In this document: one piece after another, positions 49,552 through 58,531 of the stretch | Layout: each line of letters opens with the position of its first letter | Position numbering within the stretch: the stretch's first letter is position 1 | NCBI GenBank assembly: GCA_964236495.1 | Contig: CAXSBR010000001.1 | Location: 186,001 to 250,000 of the forward strand | Reading direction: 5' to 3' | DNA length: 64,000 nucleotides | Source: CAXSBR01 sp964236495 | GTDB lineage: Bacteria; Actinomycetota; Actinomycetes; Mycobacteriales; Jatrophihabitantaceae | Position numbers and translations under genes: made by a program | The notes under the pieces: generated by a model | The model's database searches: none | What the model saw: only the letters and a program-made list of their open reading frames with translations | Told to the model about the DNA's origin: nothing

Positions 49552-49800
49552 ATGGCGACGATGAACATCAGTGCGGCGCGGGAAAGCTTGCCTGACGCGG
49601 TCGAGTTGGCTCGTACGGAGGCAGTGTTCCTGGAGCGCTACGGGCGCCCCGCCGCCGTGCTGGTAAGCCCAGAACAGTACGAGAAGCTGGTAGCTGCGTT
49701 CGAGGATGCCCAGGACGTCGCTGCCTTCGACGCGGCGATGAACGAGGAAGGCCCTGACATCCCCTGGAAGCAGGTCAAGGCCGATCTCGGCTGGGCGTGA
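49552..49800 (+). CDS. Phd/YefM-family antitoxin
   Basis: An 82-residue protein. The N-terminal DNA-binding and dimer domain (MATMNISAARESLPDAVELARTEAVFLERYGRPAAVLVSPEQYEKLV) follows the Phd/YefM pattern, and the acidic C-terminal tail (FEDAQDVAAFDAAMNEEGPDIPWKQVKADLG) would wrap around and block the toxin. With the toxin it should repress the promoter at the inverted repeat just upstream. Its TGA overlaps the toxin GTG (GTGA at 49797-49800), coupling their synthesis. Confidence 0.9.
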   Translation: MATMNISAARESLPDAVELARTEAVFLERYGRPAAVLVSPEQYEKLVAAFEDAQDVAAFDAAMNEEGPDIPWKQVKADLGWA

Positions 49801-50057
49801 CCGAGTACCGGATCGAGCTACGACCAGCGGCCGTCCGCGCCCTGCGCACAGTCGACCCGCCGATCCGGGCCCGCCTACACGGTGCCATTGCATTGTTGGC
49901 AAAGGACCCCAGGCCACCTGCTGCCCGTGCTCTGCAGGGTCGCCCTGGGCTGCGCGTTCGAGTCGGCGACTACCACGTCATCTACACGGTGGTCGATGAT
50001 GTGCTGCTCGTCGTTGTCGTGACACCGGGGCACCGTCGCGAGGTCTACGACCGCTGA
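49797..50057 (+). CDS. RelE/ParE-family toxin
   Basis: An 86-residue RelE/ParE-fold protein starting at GTG 49797. YRIELRPAAVRALRTVDPPIRARLHGAIALLA is the helical hairpin; ALQGRPGLRVRVGDYHVIYTVVDDVLLVVVVTPGHRREVYDR is the beta-sheet with the basic and Tyr residues found in RelE ribonucleases. It is probably an mRNA interferase held inactive by the antitoxin encoded just upstream. Length and motifs are typical, and nothing looks broken. Confidence 0.9.
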   Translation: MTEYRIELRPAAVRALRTVDPPIRARLHGAIALLAKDPRPPAARALQGRPGLRVRVGDYHVIYTVVDDVLLVVVVTPGHRREVYDR

Positions 50058-50166
50058 TCACGCCGTCGCCAATCCGCCGATCGCGGAGCCGGACGGCCCG
50101 TCGACCGGACGCGGCCTCATCCGGTCCTGTCTGTGCAGAACACTCGACTGCTGGTCCACTGGGTGC

Positions 50167-50742
50167 ATGCAGGCGAACCGCACGACCGGGTGCGCGTCGG
50201 AGGCTGTGCTCACCCCCCGGCTCGTCCTGACGCCGATAGGTCTTGATGATCTCGACGATCTGCTCGTCCTGTATGGCGATCCCAAGGTTGCTTATTGGAC
50301 CGGTCCATGGACCCGCGAGTCCATCGAGGCATGGGCCGCAGGTGCGGCGGAACGGTGGGCGCACGACGGCGTCGGCAAGTGGATCGCGCGCAGCCGGGCA
50401 GATGGATCGCTGGTGGGCCGCGGTGGCTTCACCCGCGTCGACCTGACCGACGCCGACAGGGACGACGGACCGGTGCTCGAGCTGGGTTGGGCGGTGCGCG
50501 ACGCCTGCACGGGCCGCGGCTACGCGACCGAGCTAGGCCGTGCCGCGCTGGTCTGGGCTGCCGACCACCGGCCCGGCGAGCCGATCGTCGCCTTCACCGA
50601 GGTTCACAACCGCGCCTCGCGCGCGGTCATGGAGCGGCTGGGGATGCTGCCCGCAGGGACCATCCGCCGCGAGGGCCTCGTCGAAGGCCGGACCGGTGTG
50701 CATCCTGACGCCCCCTTCGCCCTGTACCGAATTCCTAGCTGA
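50167..50742 (+). CDS. GNAT-family acetyltransferase
   Basis: A 191-residue Acetyltransf_3-type enzyme. TPRLVLTPIGLDDLDDLLVLYGDPKVAYWTG opens the fold; LELGWAVRDACTGRGYATELGRAALVWAADH is the acetyl-CoA motif and NRASRAVMERLGMLPAGTIRREGLV the acceptor-side helix. Substrates of this group include ribosomal protein N-termini and small amines; none is indicated. The start MQANRTTGC may be a few residues too long. About 260 bp to the next gene hold nothing recognisable. Confidence 0.85.
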   Translation: MQANRTTGCASEAVLTPRLVLTPIGLDDLDDLLVLYGDPKVAYWTGPWTRESIEAWAAGAAERWAHDGVGKWIARSRADGSLVGRGGFTRVDLTDADRDDGPVLELGWAVRDACTGRGYATELGRAALVWAADHRPGEPIVAFTEVHNRASRAVMERLGMLPAGTIRREGLVEGRTGVHPDAPFALYRIPS

Positions 50743-51000
50743 CGAACTACCAGCCGCACGGGAACACGCCGAGCAGCACCAGCCGCCACGCCACCGGTTT
50801 CGCGAGACGATCTCTGTCCGCGACGCCGTTGAACGCAATGGCTACCGGGGTGGCTCGTTGTCGGGATCGATGCGGACAACTTCGCGCCGCGTCACAACTA
50901 CTTCGATGCCTCTTGTGCCGATGGTGGCGCGGGTCGTAGCGTCCCGTTGCGTAGTCGGCCGCGCCCGTGCTGGCCGACCGTCCCTATTTGCGAGGCGCGA

Positions 51001-52992
51001 ATGCGAGTAAGACGATTAGCGGTACTGGGCGGCACCCTGGGCCTGGTGGCCAGCACAGTGTTGGCCCCGGTGGCGGTGCAGTCGGCCAACGCCAAGCCGT
51101 TCAACTACCACAGTCTGAACAAGATCCAGAAGCGGTTGCTGTCCGGTGCGCTGTCCTACCAGCTCAACCCGGTCAGGGACCGCACCGGGTTGACGCCGCA
51201 CGCGATTCCCGGTGGGAACGACGACGATGGGGGCGGCGCCGACGGCCTGCCCAATACCCCGCCCAGCGGTTACGGCGCGGCCGGTGGAGCCAGTTCAGGC
51301 AGTAACTACGTGCCGACGAGTGTGAGCGGCTGCTCGGCGAGCTACGGCCGCAACGTCAAGGTGAACCAGAACTGCCTCAACATCAGCGACCCCACCCTGC
51401 AGGGACGGGGCCAGGCGAACAACGAGACCTCCATCGCGCAGGATCCGCTCAACCCGAGCCACATCGTGGCCAGCAACAACGATTACCGACGCGGCGACGG
51501 CACGTGCGGCGCGAACTATTCTCTCGACGGCGGACGCAAGTGGGCTGACGCGACCGTTCCCAACAGCTTCACCGCCGGCGACACTGCCCCGCGGCAGTAC
51601 TGGCAGGCAGGTGGCGACACCTCGGTTGCCTGGGACACCCGTGGCAACTCCTACCTCAGCTGCCAGCTGTTCAACCGCGGATCCGCCTCGACCACCTACG
51701 CCGACCAGTCCAGCACCTTCGTGACCTACCGCTCCACCGGTAACGGCGGCGCGTCGTTCAACTTCCCGGGCCGCTACGCCGTGAAGTTCTTCGATCACCC
51801 CGGTACTGCGGGCGTGCTGGAGGATAAGCAACTACTCGCCGTCGACAGCAACGTCTCCAGCCCGTATCGCGATCGCGTGTACGTGACCTACACCGAATTC
51901 GCGGCAAACGGCAGCGCCTACATCTTCGAGACGTACTCTAAGGACTACGGCGAGACGTTCAGTGCGCCGGTGCTGGTCAGCTCGGACAGCTCGCTGTGTA
52001 CCAACACCTTCGGCGCTGGCACACCGAACGGCAACTGCAACGAGAATCAGTTCTCGGATCCCTTCGTCGGCCCGGACGGCTCGCTCTACGTCGTGTTCGC
52101 CAACTTCAACAACACGGTGAGCGGCAAAGACAACCGCAACCAGATGTTGATTTCCAAGTCGACCGACGGTGGCCACAGCTTCGGGCCGCTGGTCAAGGCA
52201 GGCGACTACTACGACCTGCCCGACTGCCAGACCTATCAGGGTGACGACGCCGGCCGGGGGTGCGTTCCGGAGAAGGGCGCGTCGACCAAGTCCGTCTTTC
52301 GCGCCACCAACTACCCCTCAGGTGCGGTGAACCCGAAGAACGGCCAGGTCGTGGTGAACTACGGCTCCTACATCAACCGGTATTCCAAGGAGTCCAACGG
52401 CTGTGCTCCCGCAGGCCTTTCCGCCGACACCGGCATCAACACCTATGACGGCGTGAAGACCGCCGGTGCCTGCAACAACGACATCCTCGTCAGCGTGTCG
52501 AACAACGGTGGCAAGAGCTTCACCGGCACCTCGACCGATCCACGGGTCCTAACGCCGGTGACCACGGCCAAACAGCAGCGGACCACCGACCAGTTCTGGC
52601 AGTGGACCGCGATCTCGCCCCAGGGTCGCGTAGTGGTCAGCTACTACGACCGCCAGTACGGCAAAGACGAGTTCAACGGGTCCTCCGACGTGAGCCTGTC
52701 GACATCCAATGACGCCAGACACTTCCGTGCCCAGCGGGTGACGACGTCATCGATGCCGGCGCCCACCGAGTTCTACGGCACCAAGGGCGGCCTGTTCTAC
52801 GGCGACTACACCGGCCTTGCCGCGGTGGTGAACGCGCACCCGATCTGGTCCGACACGCGCAACAAGGACCTGTTCGTGTGCCCCGGCACGGCCACACCCG
52901 GTATGCCTCCCAAGCTGTGCCGGGCAACAGAGACCAACGGTCAGGTCGCCAACGACCAGGACATGTACACCGCGCGGGTGCCGATCTCCTGA
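51001..52992 (+). CDS. Secreted sialidase-like (BNR-repeat) beta-propeller protein
   Basis: About 663 residues. MRVRRLAVLGGTLGLVASTV begins a signal peptide ending near VQSANA. After a Gly/Asp-rich linker, a beta-propeller domain (residues ~120-650) shows Asp-box-like repeats: YSLDGGRKWAD, SKSTDGGHSFGP and SVSNNGGKSFTG. Multiple Cys suggest disulphides. Such proteins may hydrolyse or bind sialic-acid-like or other sugars outside the cell, but the catalytic Arg triad and Tyr/Glu of sialidases cannot be placed, so activity is uncertain. ATG 51001 begins the signal peptide; the ORF's 18 upstream residues are dropped. A perfect terminator follows. Confidence 0.82.
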   Translation: MRVRRLAVLGGTLGLVASTVLAPVAVQSANAKPFNYHSLNKIQKRLLSGALSYQLNPVRDRTGLTPHAIPGGNDDDGGGADGLPNTPPSGYGAAGGASSGSNYVPTSVSGCSASYGRNVKVNQNCLNISDPTLQGRGQANNETSIAQDPLNPSHIVASNNDYRRGDGTCGANYSLDGGRKWADATVPNSFTAGDTAPRQYWQAGGDTSVAWDTRGNSYLSCQLFNRGSASTTYADQSSTFVTYRSTGNGGASFNFPGRYAVKFFDHPGTAGVLEDKQLLAVDSNVSSPYRDRVYVTYTEFAANGSAYIFETYSKDYGETFSAPVLVSSDSSLCTNTFGAGTPNGNCNENQFSDPFVGPDGSLYVVFANFNNTVSGKDNRNQMLISKSTDGGHSFGPLVKAGDYYDLPDCQTYQGDDAGRGCVPEKGASTKSVFRATNYPSGAVNPKNGQVVVNYGSYINRYSKESNGCAPAGLSADTGINTYDGVKTAGACNNDILVSVSNNGGKSFTGTSTDPRVLTPVTTAKQQRTTDQFWQWTAISPQGRVVVSYYDRQYGKDEFNGSSDVSLSTSNDARHFRAQRVTTSSMPAPTEFYGTKGGLFYGDYTGLAAVVNAHPIWSDTRNKDLFVCPGTATPGMPPKLCRATETNGQVANDQDMYTARVPIS

Positions 52993-53013
52993 CGTAAAGC
53001 CACCTCACCGCTA

Positions 53014-53050
53014 ACGGGTGTGAACCGTCGTGCTGACGGTTCACACCCGT
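53014..53050. terminator. Bidirectional rho-independent-like terminator
   Basis: ACGGGTGTGAACCGTC, a 5-base loop (GTGCT), then GACGGTTCACACCCGT: a perfect 16-bp stem between the convergent sialidase-like and pseudouridine glycosidase genes, which end at 52992 and 53052. There is no long T-run, as is common in high-GC actinobacteria. Confidence 0.9.
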
Positions 53051-53051
53051 T

Positions 53052-53972
53052 CTACGTCGACAGCGCCCGGGCGACCTGAGCGGCCACCCGGGCGTTGTTC
53101 TCGGCGAGCGCAAGGTTGGCCGGAATGCTGCGGCCCTCGGTGAGAGCGCCCAGCCTGCCCAGCACGAACGGGGTAACCGCCGCGCCGGTGATGCCCTGCT
53201 CGGCGCAGTCGCGCAGGGCACCGGTCAGCATGGCGTCCAGTTCGGCCGGGTCCAGCTCGTCCCCGACCGGGATCGGCACGCAGAGCAGAACGCCGGTGTC
53301 GGTGCGGGTTCGGTTGCGCAGCACGCCGGCGACGGTTTCGGCCGCGGTCACGGTGTGCGGCACCGCAACCCCGCTGGAACGGCTGTAGAACGCCGGAAAC
53401 CACTCGGTGTGCCATCCCAGCACCGGCACGCCGACTGTCTCCAGATACTCCAGTGTGCGCGGCAGATCCAGGAACGCCTTCGCCCCCGCGCAGACGGTTA
53501 CCACCGGATGATGGGCCAGCGCGTCGAGGTCGGCGGACACGTCGCCGGTGAGTTCCGCGCCACGGTGGACCCCGCCGATGCCGCCGGTGGCGAACACTTC
53601 GACACCCGCCGCATGCGCGAGCGCGGTGGTGGCCGACACCGTCGTCACTCCGACGTCCCAGCGCTGGGCGACGGCGACGGCGAGGTCGCGTTCGGCCACC
53701 TTCCGGGTGCCCCGCAGCACCCGCTGTTGCTGGGCCTCGTCCAAGCCGACGTGCGGCACTCCGTCCAGCACGGCGGTGAGCGCTGGGATGGCGTCGAACT
53801 CGGCCAGCGCCTGCTGGCAGCGATCCAGCGCCTCGGCGTTGGCCGGTGCCGGCAGGCCCAGGTTGGAGAAGATCGTCGACTCCAGCGCCACCACCGGCCG
53901 TCCCTGGGCGAGGGCGTCGGAGACGGCCGTCGAGACGACGGTGCCGCGCTGCTGTGCAGACCGGGTTGTCAT
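53052..53972 (-). CDS. psuG: Pseudouridine-5'-phosphate glycosidase
   Basis: About 306 residues from ATG 53972, which has GAAGGAG upstream. PVVALESTIFSNLGLPAPANAE, TVLDGVPHVGL, ATGGIGGVHRG, VTVCAGAKAFLDLPRTLEYLETVGVPVLGW and SRSSGVAV match PsuG/IndA-type glycosidases. The enzyme cleaves the C-C bond of pseudouridine-5'-phosphate into uracil and ribose-5-phosphate. The kinase upstream (54054) would make the substrate. Uracil so produced could feed the reductive pyrimidine operon at 45.7 kb. The gap to the kinase is about 80 bp. Confidence 0.92.
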   Translation of the reverse strand: MTTRSAQQRGTVVSTAVSDALAQGRPVVALESTIFSNLGLPAPANAEALDRCQQALAEFDAIPALTAVLDGVPHVGLDEAQQQRVLRGTRKVAERDLAVAVAQRWDVGVTTVSATTALAHAAGVEVFATGGIGGVHRGAELTGDVSADLDALAHHPVVTVCAGAKAFLDLPRTLEYLETVGVPVLGWHTEWFPAFYSRSSGVAVPHTVTAAETVAGVLRNRTRTDTGVLLCVPIPVGDELDPAELDAMLTGALRDCAEQGITGAAVTPFVLGRLGALTEGRSIPANLALAENNARVAAQVARALST

Positions 53973-54053
53973 GGCCGAATGCTCCTTCGGTTCGGGCCGG
54001 TCATCCGACGGCACTGTGGGCGGCACTGTCGGCGGGTCGATCTGTGCGCCGAC

Positions 54054-54959
54054 CTACGGATTGTCCGGAGCCGACTGTGGCCCTGGGCTGCGCAACACCC
54101 GTCCGGCCAGCGCGGCGCCGGCAGCCACCCTATCCACGGCATCGGCGCCGTTGAGCAGCGAGACCAGATATCCCGCGGCGAACGCATCTCCAGCGCCGGT
54201 GGTGTCGCGGACACCGGCCACCGCGGGCACGGGAATCGAGTGCAGTCCAGCGTCCGGGCCCACGATCGTCACCGGCTCCGAGCCGTTCTTGACGACGGCC
54301 TGCACGCCTGGCACCGGTCTGTCGACCAGCTCCAGCAGCCGCGCCTCGTCGACGTTGGCGAAGACCACGTCGGGACCGACGTCGGTCAGGATCGTGCGCA
54401 TCGCCTGGGCTCCGATGGCTTCGATCACGGCACACGACGACACGTCGATGCTGACCAGGGCCGTGGTTCGTGCTCGCACGTTCGCCACCAGCTCCAGCAC
54501 CGAGCGCCGGCTGGTGAGATCAGCCAGGTTGTAGGCGGTGATGTGCAGCGCGTCGGTGTCCTGCGCCCACTCCGACGGCAGTGCTGCCAGGTCCGCCGAC
54601 GCGCCACGGTCCGGGAACATTGTTCGCTCCCCGCTGGGATCGACGAGAACGACGATGCAGCCGGTACGCCCGCCGCGCTGCACGCGCACGTCTACACCCA
54701 GGCCGGTGAGCTCGTCGACCAGACGTCGGCCCAGCGCGTCGTCACCCACGCGGCCGAGAAACCGGGTGCGGCACTGCTGGGCGGCGAACGCCGCGACGTT
54801 GGCGCCACTGCCGCCACGGCAGCGCCGAACCACCGAGGGATTGTCGGTGCCGTAGGACAGCGCGCCGGCCGTCCACACGACCACGTCCTCGACCAGATCA
54901 CCGACGACGGTGAGCAGCGGGTCTTCAGCGCCGGCTCGTGCACCCCGTATCGCACTCAA
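54054..54959 (-). CDS. psuK: PfkB-family carbohydrate kinase, probable pseudouridine kinase
   Basis: A PfkB-fold sugar/nucleoside kinase of about 300 residues. GGSGANVAAFAAQQCRTRFLGRVGDDALG is the substrate lid region and VRDTTGAGDAFAAGYLVSLL contains the catalytic Asp and anion hole. The pairing with psuG makes pseudouridine kinase likely, though PfkB specificity cannot be read from sequence. The start is uncertain: ATG 55040 would overlap the carboxylase epsilon gene by 73 bp, so I place it at TTG 54959, just after that gene. Confidence 0.8.
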   Translation of the reverse strand: MSAIRGARAGAEDPLLTVVGDLVEDVVVWTAGALSYGTDNPSVVRRCRGGSGANVAAFAAQQCRTRFLGRVGDDALGRRLVDELTGLGVDVRVQRGGRTGCIVVLVDPSGERTMFPDRGASADLAALPSEWAQDTDALHITAYNLADLTSRRSVLELVANVRARTTALVSIDVSSCAVIEAIGAQAMRTILTDVGPDVVFANVDEARLLELVDRPVPGVQAVVKNGSEPVTIVGPDAGLHSIPVPAVAGVRDTTGAGDAFAAGYLVSLLNGADAVDRVAAGAALAGRVLRSPGPQSAPDNP

Positions 54960-54967
54960 CGTCGAAC

Positions 54968-55306
54968 TCAGCGCCGCAGTGAGTTCGCCCAGCCACCCGT
55001 GGGCAGGGGCCGACGCAGCCGGCGCGCCGGAGTGGCCCATTCGCTGGGGGCCGGTGGGCGGCCGGCGAGGGAAGAACCGGCCAGCGGCTGGCCGGCCTGC
55101 GAAATGCCAGCTTGACCGGTGGCGGTGACGATGGCGGCCACGATCGCCAGTTCTTCCGCGGTGGGGTTTCCGTGCGTGATCTGTAGGTCCAGCACGGTGG
55201 CAACGGTCGGATCGTCGATCACCATGCGCGCGCCCGCTTCGTCGTTGTCCACATGTTCGTCGTTCTCGACCAGTTCGCCGATGGCCACCAGTACGCGGAT
55301 GTCCAC
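54968..55306 (-). CDS. accE: Acyl-CoA carboxylase epsilon subunit
   Basis: A small subunit of up to 112 residues. The diagnostic part is GNPTAEELAIVAAIVTATG and then PSEWATPARRLRRPLPTGGW, the conserved C-terminus of the actinobacterial carboxylase epsilon subunit, which bridges alpha and beta subunits and activates the complex. The start is either GTG 55306 or ATG 55225 (MVIDDPTVATVLDLQ); the family usually begins just before the GNPT motif, so the shorter form may be correct. It lies 43 bp downstream of the beta-subunit gene. Confidence 0.82.
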   Translation of the reverse strand: MDIRVLVAIGELVENDEHVDNDEAGARMVIDDPTVATVLDLQITHGNPTAEELAIVAAIVTATGQAGISQAGQPLAGSSLAGRPPAPSEWATPARRLRRPLPTGGWANSLRR

Positions 55307-55349
55307 GTGGTCTTGGTCGATACCGCGCTGCAGGTCGTCAAGCGGCGCA

Positions 55350-56960
55350 TCACAGTGGGATGTTGCCGTGCTTCTTGGGTGGCATCTCCGCGCGCTTGTT
55401 GCGCAGCATCCGCAATCCCTTGATTACATAGGCGCGCGTCTGCGAGGGCTGGATGACCGAGTCCACATAGCCGCGTTCGGCGGCCACGTAGGGATTCACC
55501 AGCGTGTCCTCGTAGTCGGCGGTGAGTTCGGCCTGGCGGGCGTCGGGATCGGCGGCTCGCGTCAAATCCTTCTTGTACAGGATGTTGACCGCGCCGGCAG
55601 CGCCCATGACGGCCAGCTGCGCGGTAGGCCACGCCACGTTGAGGTCGGCGCCCAGGTGTTTGGACCCCATCACCAGATACGCACCGCCGAACGCCTTGCG
55701 CGTCACCACGGTGATCTTGGGAACCGTCGCCTCGCCGTAGGCGTAGATCAGCTTGGCGCCGCGGCGGATGATGCCGTTGTGCTCCTGGTCGACGCCGGGC
55801 AGGAATCCCGGCACATCCACGAGCGTGATGATCGGGATGTTGAAGGCGTCGCAGGTGCGCACGAACCGGGCCGCCTTCTCCGAGGCGTCGATGTCCAGGC
55901 AGCCGGCGAAGTGAGTGGGCTGATTGGCCACCACGCCGACGGGATGGCCCTCGATCCGGCCGAAGCCGATGATGATGTTGGGCGCGAACAGTGCCTGGAT
56001 CTCGACGAAGTCGCCGTCGTCGAGCAGATGGGTGACCACCTCGTGCATGTCGTAGGGCAGGTTGGCCGAGTCGGGAATGAACGCGTCGAGGAAGTCGTCC
56101 TCTTCGGTGACGGTGTCCTCGACCGTCGTCGGGAACGTGGGCGCGGGATCGAGGTTGTTGCTGGGCAGGTAGGACAGCAGCGTTTTCACGTACTCGATGG
56201 CGTCGTCGTCGTCGGCTGCCAGGTAGTGGGCGTTGCCGCTGGTGGTGTTGTGCGTGCGCGCGCCGCCCAGTTCTTCGAGGGTGACGTCCTCGCCGGTGAC
56301 GGCCTTGACCACCGACGGGCCGGTGATGAACATCTGCGAGGTCTTGTCCACCATGACGATGAAGTCGGTCAGCGCGGGGGAGTAGACGTGCCCGCCGGCG
56401 GCCGCGCCCATGATCAGTGAGATCTGCGGGATCACACCCGAGGCCATGATGTTGCGCTGAAAGATCTCCCCGTACATAGCCAGCGAGGACACGCCCTCCT
56501 GGATGCGCGCGCCACCGCCCTCGTTGATGCCGATCAGCGGACAACCCATCCGCAGCGCTAGTTCCTGCACCTTGACGATCTTCTGCCCGTACACCTCGCC
56601 CAGGCTGCCGCCGAACACGGTGACGTCCTGGCTGAACACGCACACCTGACGGCCGTCGACGGTGCCGAAGCCGGTGACCACGCCGTCGCCGTAGGGGCGG
56701 TTCTTTGCCATTCCGAACGTCTGTGAGCGGTGCCGGGCCAGCTCGTCGAGTTCGACGAACGATCCCTCGTCGAGCAGCAGGTCTATGCGTTCACGAGCAG
56801 TGCGTTTGCCCTTGGCGTGCTGGCGCTCGACCGCGCGCTGGGAGCCGGCGTGCACTGCCTCGTAGTAGCGGCTGCTCAGGTCGGCGAGCTTGCCCGCGGT
56901 GGTCTGCCGGTCGATCGCTGGTTCTTCGGGCGAGGCAGGCTGCTGCAGCTCAGCGGTCAT
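55350..56960 (-). CDS. accD5: Acyl-CoA (propionyl-CoA) carboxylase beta subunit
   Basis: A 536-residue carboxyltransferase. Crotonase-like halves show GGSLGEVYGQKIVKVQELALRMG and NEGGGARIQEGV, with the acyl-CoA oxyanion glycines, and CDAFNIPIITLVDVPGFLPGVDQEHNGIIRRGAKLIYAYGEATVP in the second half, plus GGAYLVMGSKHLGAD. The sequence is of the PccB/AccD5 type. It takes carboxybiotin from the alpha subunit (25.3-27.1 kb) and carboxylates propionyl-CoA or acetyl-CoA for lipid synthesis. Transcribed with the epsilon gene. In mycobacteria the divergent neighbour is birA; here a gluconate gene pair intervenes. Confidence 0.94.
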   Translation of the reverse strand: MTAELQQPASPEEPAIDRQTTAGKLADLSSRYYEAVHAGSQRAVERQHAKGKRTARERIDLLLDEGSFVELDELARHRSQTFGMAKNRPYGDGVVTGFGTVDGRQVCVFSQDVTVFGGSLGEVYGQKIVKVQELALRMGCPLIGINEGGGARIQEGVSSLAMYGEIFQRNIMASGVIPQISLIMGAAAGGHVYSPALTDFIVMVDKTSQMFITGPSVVKAVTGEDVTLEELGGARTHNTTSGNAHYLAADDDDAIEYVKTLLSYLPSNNLDPAPTFPTTVEDTVTEEDDFLDAFIPDSANLPYDMHEVVTHLLDDGDFVEIQALFAPNIIIGFGRIEGHPVGVVANQPTHFAGCLDIDASEKAARFVRTCDAFNIPIITLVDVPGFLPGVDQEHNGIIRRGAKLIYAYGEATVPKITVVTRKAFGGAYLVMGSKHLGADLNVAWPTAQLAVMGAAGAVNILYKKDLTRAADPDARQAELTADYEDTLVNPYVAAERGYVDSVIQPSQTRAYVIKGLRMLRNKRAEMPPKKHGNIPL

Positions 56961-57040
56961 GAGCTATGAGCCTAATGGCTGCGATGGGCGTCTCGTTCCC
57001 ACCGCGCGGGCCTGCGCGAGGCCGTCTCATCGCGCACCGC

Positions 57041-57592
57041 TCACGGTGTCGCCGCTTTGCCCGCGACGAGGTGCAGCTCGGCGATGATCTGCGCGGCCTG
57101 TTGCGCGGCGCTGGGCGTGATGTCGACGACGAGCGCCCGCTCGTCGGGCCCGGGTCGCTCCAGGCTGTCGAACTGGGACTGCAGCAGCGATGCCGGCATG
57201 TAGTGCCCGTGCCGCCGGGCCAGCCTGTCGGCGATCTGGTCGTAGGTGCCGTCGAGGAGCACGAAGACGACGTGATCGTTGCCCAGCACCTCGCGGTAGC
57301 TGCGCTTGAGGGCCGAGCAGGTGATGATGCCCGGCTTGCCCTCGTCGGTGTGCTCGGTGATCCACTGCGCGACGGCACGCAGCCAGGGCGCACGGTCGGA
57401 GTCGGTGAGCGGCTCGCCGCGGTGCATCTTGGCCACGTTGGCCGGCGGATGGAAGTCGTCGCCCTCCGCGCGATCCCAGTGCAGATCGCCGGCGAGGATG
57501 TCGGCGACGGTGGACTTGCCGCAGCCCGACACACCCATTACCACGAGCACCGGCTCCTGGCCGGCGTCTGCTCGAGGCGCCTGTTCAGCCAT
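57041..57592 (-). CDS. gntK: Gluconokinase
   Basis: A 183-residue P-loop kinase: VVMGVSGCGKSTVADIL (Walker A), GDDFHPPANVAKMHRGEPLTDSDRAPWL (substrate and lid residues), ITCSALKRSYREVLG and ARRHGHYMPASLLQSQFDSLE. It converts gluconate to 6-phosphogluconate. GGAGGAAGG precedes ATG 57592. It lies about 90 bp downstream of an SMP-30 lactonase gene on the same strand, giving lactone to gluconate to 6-phosphogluconate in one unit. All expected motifs are intact. Confidence 0.93.
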   Translation of the reverse strand: MAEQAPRADAGQEPVLVVMGVSGCGKSTVADILAGDLHWDRAEGDDFHPPANVAKMHRGEPLTDSDRAPWLRAVAQWITEHTDEGKPGIITCSALKRSYREVLGNDHVVFVLLDGTYDQIADRLARRHGHYMPASLLQSQFDSLERPGPDERALVVDITPSAAQQAAQIIAELHLVAGKAATP

Positions 57593-57682
57593 GTCACCTT
57601 CCTCCCGCCGCTCGGGCGGTCGCTCGTGCGAAACCCTATGCCGCCCAGGTGGCGCCGCAGGAGAGCGCGCTGCGGGCGATCC

Positions 57683-58531
57683 TCAGCCGGCGAACGGGCG
57701 CACACGCTGCCCGCGCACACCGACTTTCGCGCGGAACACCGCGCCGGCCTGGCCGAGTTCGTCGGCCGGGATGTCCTGCTGCGAGGTGGTGATGAACAGC
57801 TCGTCGAGGTTGGCGCCGCCGAAGGTGCACGCCGAGACGTGTTTGGCGGCTACCTCGACGACCTCGTCGAGACGGCCGTCAGGCCCGTATCTCTGCACGG
57901 CTGAGCCGCCCCACACGGCCGTCCACACGCCGCCCTCGCTGTCGACGCACAGACCGTCCGGATTTCCCTCTCCTTGTATCTCGGCGAACGGATGGCGGCC
58001 GGAAACTTGCGTGCCGTCGAAGTCGAAGGTGTCGATGCGCCGGGTCGGGGTGTCGTTGTAGAAGGCACGGACACCGTCGCGATCCCAGTCCAAGCCGTTG
58101 GAGATGGTGACGTTCTCGAACACGACCGACACCTCGCCGGCGGGCGTCATCCGGTACAGCGCCGCCGCGCCGGGCGCCTGGCTGTAGGCCATCGAACCGA
58201 ACCACAGGTTGCCTTGCGGATCGCAGGCGCCCTCGTTCATGCGCACACCGGGATCGCTCCACTGCTCACCCGAGCTGGTGAAATGCCCGTCGACGGAGTC
58301 GGCGGTGACGATCTCACGCTCGGTGGCGATCACCCAGCCACCGTCGGTGCGTGGGCGAACGAACGCGGCTACCGCGCCGACGTGGCGGCGGGTGATGCCG
58401 GTGCCGTCGGCGCGGCAGGACAGGACGTCGCCGGCCAGCATGTCCACCCAGAACAGCTCCTGCCGCTCGGGCCACCACATCGGACCCTCGCCGTGGAAGG
58501 TGAGCGGGTCGGTGAACTGCTCGGCCTGCAT
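57683..58531 (-). CDS. SMP-30/gluconolactonase family protein
   Basis: A 282-residue six-bladed beta-propeller hydrolase. The metal-binding residues of the family are in HGEGPMWW (Glu), the NEGACDPQGNLWFG segment, TISNGLDWD (Asn) and NPDGLCVDSEG (Asp). It should open glucono- or other sugar lactones to aldonic acids with a divalent cation. AAGGAG precedes ATG 58531. Together with gntK this makes a short gluconate route. The cytoplasmic location is expected since no signal peptide is present. Confidence 0.9.
   Translation of the reverse strand: MQAEQFTDPLTFHGEGPMWWPERQELFWVDMLAGDVLSCRADGTGITRRHVGAVAAFVRPRTDGGWVIATEREIVTADSVDGHFTSSGEQWSDPGVRMNEGACDPQGNLWFGSMAYSQAPGAAALYRMTPAGEVSVVFENVTISNGLDWDRDGVRAFYNDTPTRRIDTFDFDGTQVSGRHPFAEIQGEGNPDGLCVDSEGGVWTAVWGGSAVQRYGPDGRLDEVVEVAAKHVSACTFGGANLDELFITTSQQDIPADELGQAGAVFRAKVGVRGQRVRPFAG

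Noticed and set aside
53355..55115. Plus-strand 586-residue frame across psuG and psuK
   Set aside because: Antisense of two supported genes and the epsilon subunit; His/Arg/Gly-rich with no motif.
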